Shown here: piece after piece, positions 31,893 to 36,258 of the stretch
Layout of the letters: the number at the start of each line of letters is the position of its first letter
Numbering within the stretch: position 1 is the first letter of the stretch
Source of the DNA: Thermoplasmata archaeon
Lineage (GTDB): Archaea; Thermoplasmatota; Thermoplasmata; Lutacidiplasmatales; UBA184
Length of the DNA: 36,258 nt
Direction: 5' to 3'
Assembly (NCBI GenBank): GCA_028864975.1
Contig: JAGWLG010000036.1
Location: 1 to 36,258, forward strand
Translations under genes and position numbers: made by a program
The notes under the pieces: model-generated
Databases searched by the model: none
Told to the model about the DNA's origin: nothing
The model's input: the letters and a program-made list of their open reading frames with translations, nothing else

Positions 31893-33437
31893 TCAAACGA
31901 TAGGGGTGAGCCTCGCGTGGGGCTGGCCCTTCTCGTTGTCCACGCTCATCGCGTAGACCATCGTGCGGGGACGGATGCCGTAGACGCACGGGGAGTTGTC
32001 GATGTTCACGATGCGGAAGTACGTGTCCATCATGTTGATCATCTCCGAGGTCACGAGCAGCCCGGGCTTCAAGAGCCCGAGGCCCAGGTCCCCCATGATC
32101 TTCGTGCGCTCGACGCCCATGAAGAGGCTCTTGATCGCGAGCTGGTCGCCCTGGAGGTACTCCAGCGTGTCGAACCCGGTGTACTCGATGAAGGGCTTAC
32201 CCTCGCCTCCGCGCACGGCCCGCTCGGCCCCCTGAAGGGTCCGCTGCGCCTCCTCACGCCCGGCCCGGAGCATCGGCAGGATGTACGGGGCCTTGGCCTC
32301 CGTCGCGAAGTAGTCAGTGATGCGGACCCGGTCGTCGAAGGTCTGCGTCGGGATGTGCTGGGTCAGCTGCTCGCGCAGCTTCTCCGGGGATTCCCCCCCC
32401 GATAGAACGCCCAGGATCCCGCCCCCTCGCGAGAGGAAGTTGAGGAAGGTCGGGGCGAAGAGGAGGTAGTAGTCCTCGATGGAGACGTTCACGTCGATCT
32501 CGAACCCGTTGTAGGAGCCGCGCTTGTAGCCGCCGCCCAGGAGGGCATCGAAGTCGGGGATCCCGGTCGAGAAGTGGCGCTCCGTGTCGGGGATCGCCTT
32601 CCACGGCTTGGGGGCCGCGGGGGCCGTCTCGGGACGCGGGGCGATGCCCAAGGCCTCGAAGCGCCCGCCCGCCAGCGTCACCGCATAGCGGGGCCGAGGG
32701 ATGGCCGTCGCCCGCAGCTTGTCCAGGCGCATGTGGCGGACCCTCCGCTCGTCGAGCTCCTCGCGCGAGAAGGAGATGAGCCCGTCCACGAGATACTCGA
32801 TGCCGCCCGCCTCGGGCTTCTCGAGGATCATCACCACGTTGGTGTTGGAGTTCTCCACCAGGTCCTTCTGGAGGCACATCACCAGCTCTTCCATCTCGAG
32901 GCCGTACTTGTGCGTCACGCCCTCGAGGGAATCGACGACGAGGAGCGCCTTCTCCGGAAGGACACGCTCAACGCGGTCGTACATGTGCTCGAGCTCGGGC
33001 ATCCGGGTCCGCTGCAGGAGCGTCGCGAGCTGTCCGCGGTCGACCTTCGTCGGAGCGCCGCGCTCCTCCCCCACGGCCTTCAGGAAGTCGCGGGCCTGCT
33101 GGAGCTTCGCCTTCACCTCGGCGGGGGGCTCGGGGGCCGCCTCCTTGTCCTTCCCCACCAGGGTCTCGAGGAAGATCTTCCCCGCGTCGAAGACGCGCGT
33201 GCGCATCTCCGTGCTCTTGAGCCAGGGGAACTGTCGGTAGAGGGCCTCGTCCGAGACCCGCGTCGAGAGGTAGAAGCTCTGCCCCGAACGGCCGGCCTTT
33301 TCCAAGAGCTCGAGCCCGAAGGTGGTCTTACCGGTACCGGCGCCGCCCTTGACGATGAGGCTTCGCCCTCCCTTTCCACTCAGGAACGTGACGACTTCTG
33401 GCGGAATCCCGGCGCGCTGGCGGGTCCCTGCGTCCAT
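31893..33437 (-). CDS. KaiC/GvpD-like RecA-fold ATPase with degenerate second half
   Basis: A 514-residue protein with two RecA/KaiC-like halves. The first has Walker A GGAGTGKT (31-38), a STRVSDEAL segment and Walker B ALLVVDSLEG. The second begins at ~290 with FSTGIPDFDALLGGGYKRGSYNGFEIDV in outline, where the phosphate loop lacks GKT, so it probably does not hydrolyse ATP. It ends in FRIVNIDNSPCVYGIRPRTM. The family includes GvpD, a gas-vesicle regulator, and many archaeal KaiC homologues of unknown signalling role. No gas vesicle genes are in the window. The ATG at 33437 has a GGGGGAGA Shine-Dalgarno about 7 nt upstream and a TATA box at 33482-33490, implying a leader of ~24 nt. Confidence 0.85.
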   Translation of the reverse strand: MDAGTRQRAGIPPEVVTFLSGKGGRSLIVKGGAGTGKTTFGLELLEKAGRSGQSFYLSTRVSDEALYRQFPWLKSTEMRTRVFDAGKIFLETLVGKDKEAAPEPPAEVKAKLQQARDFLKAVGEERGAPTKVDRGQLATLLQRTRMPELEHMYDRVERVLPEKALLVVDSLEGVTHKYGLEMEELVMCLQKDLVENSNTNVVMILEKPEAGGIEYLVDGLISFSREELDERRVRHMRLDKLRATAIPRPRYAVTLAGGRFEALGIAPRPETAPAAPKPWKAIPDTERHFSTGIPDFDALLGGGYKRGSYNGFEIDVNVSIEDYYLLFAPTFLNFLSRGGGILGVLSGGESPEKLREQLTQHIPTQTFDDRVRITDYFATEAKAPYILPMLRAGREEAQRTLQGAERAVRGGEGKPFIEYTGFDTLEYLQGDQLAIKSLFMGVERTKIMGDLGLGLLKPGLLVTSEMINMMDTYFRIVNIDNSPCVYGIRPRTMVYAMSVDNEKGQPHARLTPIV

Positions 33438-33481
33438 GACGTTCTCTCCCCCGTAACGCGTGGATTGGGAGTGAGGGCCGC

Positions 33482-33490
33482 ATATATATT
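33482..33490 (-). promoter_or_regulatory. TATA box of the KaiC/GvpD-like gene
   Basis: On the minus strand this reads AATATATAT, centred 49 bp before ATG 33437. It is the clearest AT-rich core in the right half of the window. It lies in the 84-bp gap after the alaS stop and shows that this gene has its own promoter. Confidence 0.65.
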
Positions 33491-33521
33491 CGACTCGGCG
33501 GACGCCGCCGCCCCGCCAACC

Positions 33522-36119
33522 TCACGCTGGGGGGGCCGCGGCGAGCTCCCGGGCCCTGGCCAGGGCCGCGTCCAGGGCCGCCCGGAGGGGGGGCCCCCTC
33601 GGTCCGGAGCCCGAGGCGGCCGAGGGGTTGCCCCCTCCCTTGCCCCCCCAGGCCTTGAGCGCCGGGGCGAGGAGGTCGCGCGCGGGGAAGCGCTTCGGGT
33701 CCGAGGAAGCGAAGAAGAGGGTCCCGCTCTTCTCGTCCTGGGCGGCCAGGAGCGCAACCCCTCCCGCTCGGGAGGTGATCTCCCGGGCGAGCGCCTGCAG
33801 CCCCTCTCGATCGAGGTCGACCTGGGCCACCACCGCTCGGTGCCCCTCTCCCAGGGGGTGGGCGTCGACCGGGCTGTTCCAGAGGCCCTCGGCAATCTCG
33901 GCCACGTCCGCCTTCGCGGCGGCCTTGGCCTCCTTGTGGCTCTCCTTCAAGCGGTCCAGTAGACGGTCGAGGGCCCTCGGGACCTCTTCCACGGGGGCCG
34001 CGAGCTTCTGGGAGGCCTCCTGCAGGATGGTGTCGTGCTCCTGCATCACCTCGAGCGCCCGCTCTCCCGCGACGAAGTGCAGCCGCACCATGCCGTCCTG
34101 GATCCGTTCGGTGCCGAGCACCTTCACGAACCCCACCTCGGAGGTGTGGGTGCAGTGGGTCCCCCCGCAGGCCTCCACGTCGAAGTTCTCGATGTCGACG
34201 ATGCGGAGCTCCTTCCCCGGGACCGCGCCCCCCTGATAGATCCCGTAGCCGAACTTCTCCTCGGCGACCGCGCGCGGCTCGAAGGTGCTCCTGACAGGTC
34301 GGTCCTCGCGAACGACCGAGTTGACGAGGCGTTCTACCGCGCGGAGCTCGAGGGGGGTGAGCCCTTGCCAGTGCGTGATGTCGAGCCGCGCGCCTTCGAC
34401 CCCTTTGTACGCTCCCGCCTGCCAGACATGGGGCCCCAGGACCTTCCGTAACGCGCCGTTGAGCAGGTGGGTCGCCGTATGGTGGGTCATGAGCTGGCGC
34501 CGACGGGCGGGGTCGACGCGTCCTTGCCCAGGAGCTCCGACCTCTGGCAGGGGAGCGTCGGGGTGCGAGAGCCGGTGCATCACCCACGGGCCGTGGCGGA
34601 CGACCTCCTCCACAGGGGCCCCCGCGAGGTGGCCCCGGTCGGTGATCTGCCCTCCCCCCGTGGGATAGAAGTACGTCTGGTCCAGGATCACCCAGGGGCC
34701 GGACCGCCACAGGATCTTCCCCGTGAACTCGTGCGTGTAGGGGTCGCGGTGATAGTGGACGATGGTGGGAGGGACCGAGGGGGGTGGCTCGGGGACCTTC
34801 GCCTCGACGGCGTCCGCCCCGTACCCTCCCCAGCCCTGGGCGGGCGTGCGGGTGTGGAGCTCCGCGACCTTCGCAAAGAAATCCGAGGGGACCTCGACCT
34901 TCTGCGAAAGTTCCTCCACGGCCACGTCGGGCGTCACGCCGAGCGAATCGTAGACCATCACCAGGTCGTCGACGTTCGGCGACCGACCCTCTTTCTTGAG
35001 GCGCTCCTCGAGCCTTCGGACCTGGGTCCGGCCCCGGGCGATGGCTTCGCTGAACCGTTCCTCCTCGACCCGGAGCACCTCTCCAAGGCCCTTGGGGTTC
35101 GAGGCGAGCTCGGGGAAGTCCTTCGCGACGTGGCGCACCACCGTCTGCATCAGGTCGAAGAGCGTGAGCGTCCCCGGGTGCTTCTCGAGCGTCCGGAGGA
35201 TCCGTCGGAGGAGCAGGCGGGCGAGGTAGCCCTCGCGGACGTTCGAGGGGACGATGCCATCGGTGAAGAGGAAGAGGAAGTTCTTGGCATGGTCAGCGAG
35301 CACCGCCGCTTCCGGCAGCGTGAAATCCTTGGGCAGGTCCTTCAGGATCCCGGGGAAGACCGCCTCGTAGATCGTCGGGGTCCCCTGGCTCATCCAGGTG
35401 AACCGCTCGAGCCCGTAGCCGGTGTCCACGACCCGCAGCGGCATCGGCTTGAGAGCGTCCCCGTCGCGCACGTACTGCATGAACACCAGCGTGGCGATCT
35501 CGAGACCCCGCAGACCGACGGAGACCGAAGGCCCCAGGTTGCCGCCCCCCTCCCAGGCCTCCTCCTTGTAGCTGATCTCCTCGGGGCGAGCCCCGAGCTC
35601 GCTCGTCACCAGCTCATGGCAGAGTTCCACCGTTCGGTCCTTCCAGTAGACCTCCTTCGAGGCGCCGTTGAAGGCGTGATGAGCCATCATCTCGAACATC
35701 GTGAGATGGCGGCCGGTGGTCCCGACGTTCTCGATGTCCGTGAAGCGCATGCAGGGTTGGGAGATCGTGAGGGGGTTCGCGGGCGGAGGGATGGCCCCTG
35801 AGGTCACCCAGGGCTGGAAGTCGTAGACCGAGGCCTGGACGAACATCACGTCGTTCCGCCAGCGGGGGACCACTGGATAGCGGCGCAGGCGAGCGTGGCC
35901 GCGACGCTCGAAGTAGGAGAGGTAGAGCTCTCGCATCGAGGTCAGATCGAGGGGCTGCGAGAAGGGGGAGTTCCCCTGGAAGGAGTAAGGGGTACACGGG
36001 ACCTCGGAGCAGACCTCGCTCGACCCCACGGACCAAAAGGGCTCCCCGCACTTCTTGCAGGCGCGCCGACGGAAGGCATTCTTCTCGAAGAACGCGTTCT
36101 CGTACTCCTTGGCCTCCAT
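33522..36119 (-). CDS. alaS: Alanyl-tRNA synthetase, archaeal type
   Basis: An 865-residue class II synthetase that charges tRNA-Ala and edits mischarged Ser/Gly. The archaeal N-terminal zinc element (ACKKCGEPFW ... EVCSEVPCTP) starts at residue ~20. The catalytic domain has PWVTSGAIPPPANPL, SQPCMRFTDIENVG, the HLTMFEMMAHHAF segment and EAWEGGGNLGP. The editing domain has HHTATHLLNGALRKVLG (HXXXH) and CGGTHCTHTSEVG. The C-terminal DHHA1-type domain ends in GGKGGGNPSAASGSG. All key elements look intact and the length is normal. The ATG at 36119 begins the conserved family N terminus. A gene divergent from it starts at 36232. Confidence 0.97.
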   Translation of the reverse strand: MEAKEYENAFFEKNAFRRRACKKCGEPFWSVGSSEVCSEVPCTPYSFQGNSPFSQPLDLTSMRELYLSYFERRGHARLRRYPVVPRWRNDVMFVQASVYDFQPWVTSGAIPPPANPLTISQPCMRFTDIENVGTTGRHLTMFEMMAHHAFNGASKEVYWKDRTVELCHELVTSELGARPEEISYKEEAWEGGGNLGPSVSVGLRGLEIATLVFMQYVRDGDALKPMPLRVVDTGYGLERFTWMSQGTPTIYEAVFPGILKDLPKDFTLPEAAVLADHAKNFLFLFTDGIVPSNVREGYLARLLLRRILRTLEKHPGTLTLFDLMQTVVRHVAKDFPELASNPKGLGEVLRVEEERFSEAIARGRTQVRRLEERLKKEGRSPNVDDLVMVYDSLGVTPDVAVEELSQKVEVPSDFFAKVAELHTRTPAQGWGGYGADAVEAKVPEPPPSVPPTIVHYHRDPYTHEFTGKILWRSGPWVILDQTYFYPTGGGQITDRGHLAGAPVEEVVRHGPWVMHRLSHPDAPLPEVGAPGQGRVDPARRRQLMTHHTATHLLNGALRKVLGPHVWQAGAYKGVEGARLDITHWQGLTPLELRAVERLVNSVVREDRPVRSTFEPRAVAEEKFGYGIYQGGAVPGKELRIVDIENFDVEACGGTHCTHTSEVGFVKVLGTERIQDGMVRLHFVAGERALEVMQEHDTILQEASQKLAAPVEEVPRALDRLLDRLKESHKEAKAAAKADVAEIAEGLWNSPVDAHPLGEGHRAVVAQVDLDREGLQALAREITSRAGGVALLAAQDEKSGTLFFASSDPKRFPARDLLAPALKAWGGKGGGNPSAASGSGPRGPPLRAALDAALARARELAAAPPA

Positions 36120-36197
36120 GACGGTCCCCGCCTACGAAGAACGGTGGAAAAGCGTTCGCATGGCGCGCCGACCCTTCTCACGCCTTGCGGCCAAAGG

Positions 36198-36203
36198 TTT
36201 ATG
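36198..36203 (+). promoter_or_regulatory. Probable TATA box of the gene at 36232
   Basis: TTTATG, in an AAAGGTTTATGG context, is centred 32 bp before ATG 36232. It would give a leader of about 7 nt. It is the AT-richest point of the 112-bp divergent gap with alaS. Confidence 0.5.
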
Positions 36204-36231
36204 GCATCGTTCCCGCGCTCGCCTAAGCACC

Positions 36232-36258
36232 ATGAGGACCTACGTCAAGTTCTACTTC
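36232..36258 (+). CDS. Start of an unidentified protein (truncated by window end)
   Basis: An ATG is followed by nine in-frame codons (MRTYVKFYF) up to the last base. A TATA-like element 32 bp upstream and the absence of any other gene in the gap make a genuine start likely. The product cannot be identified from nine residues. Confidence 0.5.

Noticed and set aside
34467..35801. Plus-strand open frame of 444 codons opposite alaS
   Set aside because: It lies wholly antisense to the catalytic and editing domains of AlaS, and its composition is typical of shadow frames.
1..36258. CRISPR arrays, insertion sequences, rRNA and tRNA genes
   Set aside because: I found no regularly spaced repeats, transposase-like frames, terminal inverted repeats or cloverleaf candidates on either strand by reading.

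Overview
The window is a dense, GC-rich archaeal chromosome segment with genes on both strands and almost no gaps. Archaeal markers are the N-terminally threonine-processed proteasome beta subunit, the KH/beta-CASP RNase aCPSF1, TFB, archaeal-type AlaS, a stand-alone GMP synthase PP-loop subunit, a GvpD/KaiC-like ATPase, and TATA boxes 24-33 bp before several start codons (leaderless or near-leaderless transcripts). Together with bacterial-type MutS/MutL and the high GC content, this fits a GC-rich Thermoplasmata-like lineage. That placement is inference, not a phylogeny.

Layout. 1-5794 (+): 3' end of mutS, a DUF1326/DUF2182 pair, then mutL coupled by 4-nt overlaps to a GNAT acetyltransferase and a small PD-(D/E)XK-like nuclease. 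5817-12356 (-): a GT4-GT2 fusion glycosyltransferase, an AlkP-superfamily phosphodiesterase, aCPSF1 and proteasome beta. 12429-13643 (+): a second GT4 paralogous to the first half of the fusion, divergent from psmB across a 72-bp gap with one TATA element. 13690-18798 (+): a three-gene succinate dehydrogenase/fumarate reductase (flavoprotein, iron-sulfur protein, CCG-domain subunit) and a Fes-like esterase. 18677-22253 (-): two small zinc-finger proteins, an unrecognised 518-aa protein and ATP sulfurylase, the last two coupled by TTGA. 22408-23694 (+): a polytopic membrane protein, converging on and overlapping an ABC exporter operon (23654-26803, -) whose ATPase ends in a zinc ribbon and whose permease carries a large sequon-rich ectodomain. 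27087-28239 (-): a ribbon-helix-helix protein and a divergent TFB. 28476-29755 (+): a DppB-like permease broken by a frameshift. 29757-36119: GMP synthase subunit B (-), VOC protein and dolichol/phytol-kinase-like membrane protein (+), GvpD/KaiC-like ATPase and AlaS (-). A further gene begins at 36232 and runs off the window.

The strongest candidates for something undescribed are the mutL-GNAT-nuclease coupling beside mutS, the unknown protein coupled to sat, the type-E-like SDH without a visible membrane anchor, and the zinc-ribbon ABC exporter with its large ectodomain. I see no CRISPR array, insertion sequence, rRNA or tRNA. No gene-free stretch exceeds 300 bases; the longest is 26804-27086.
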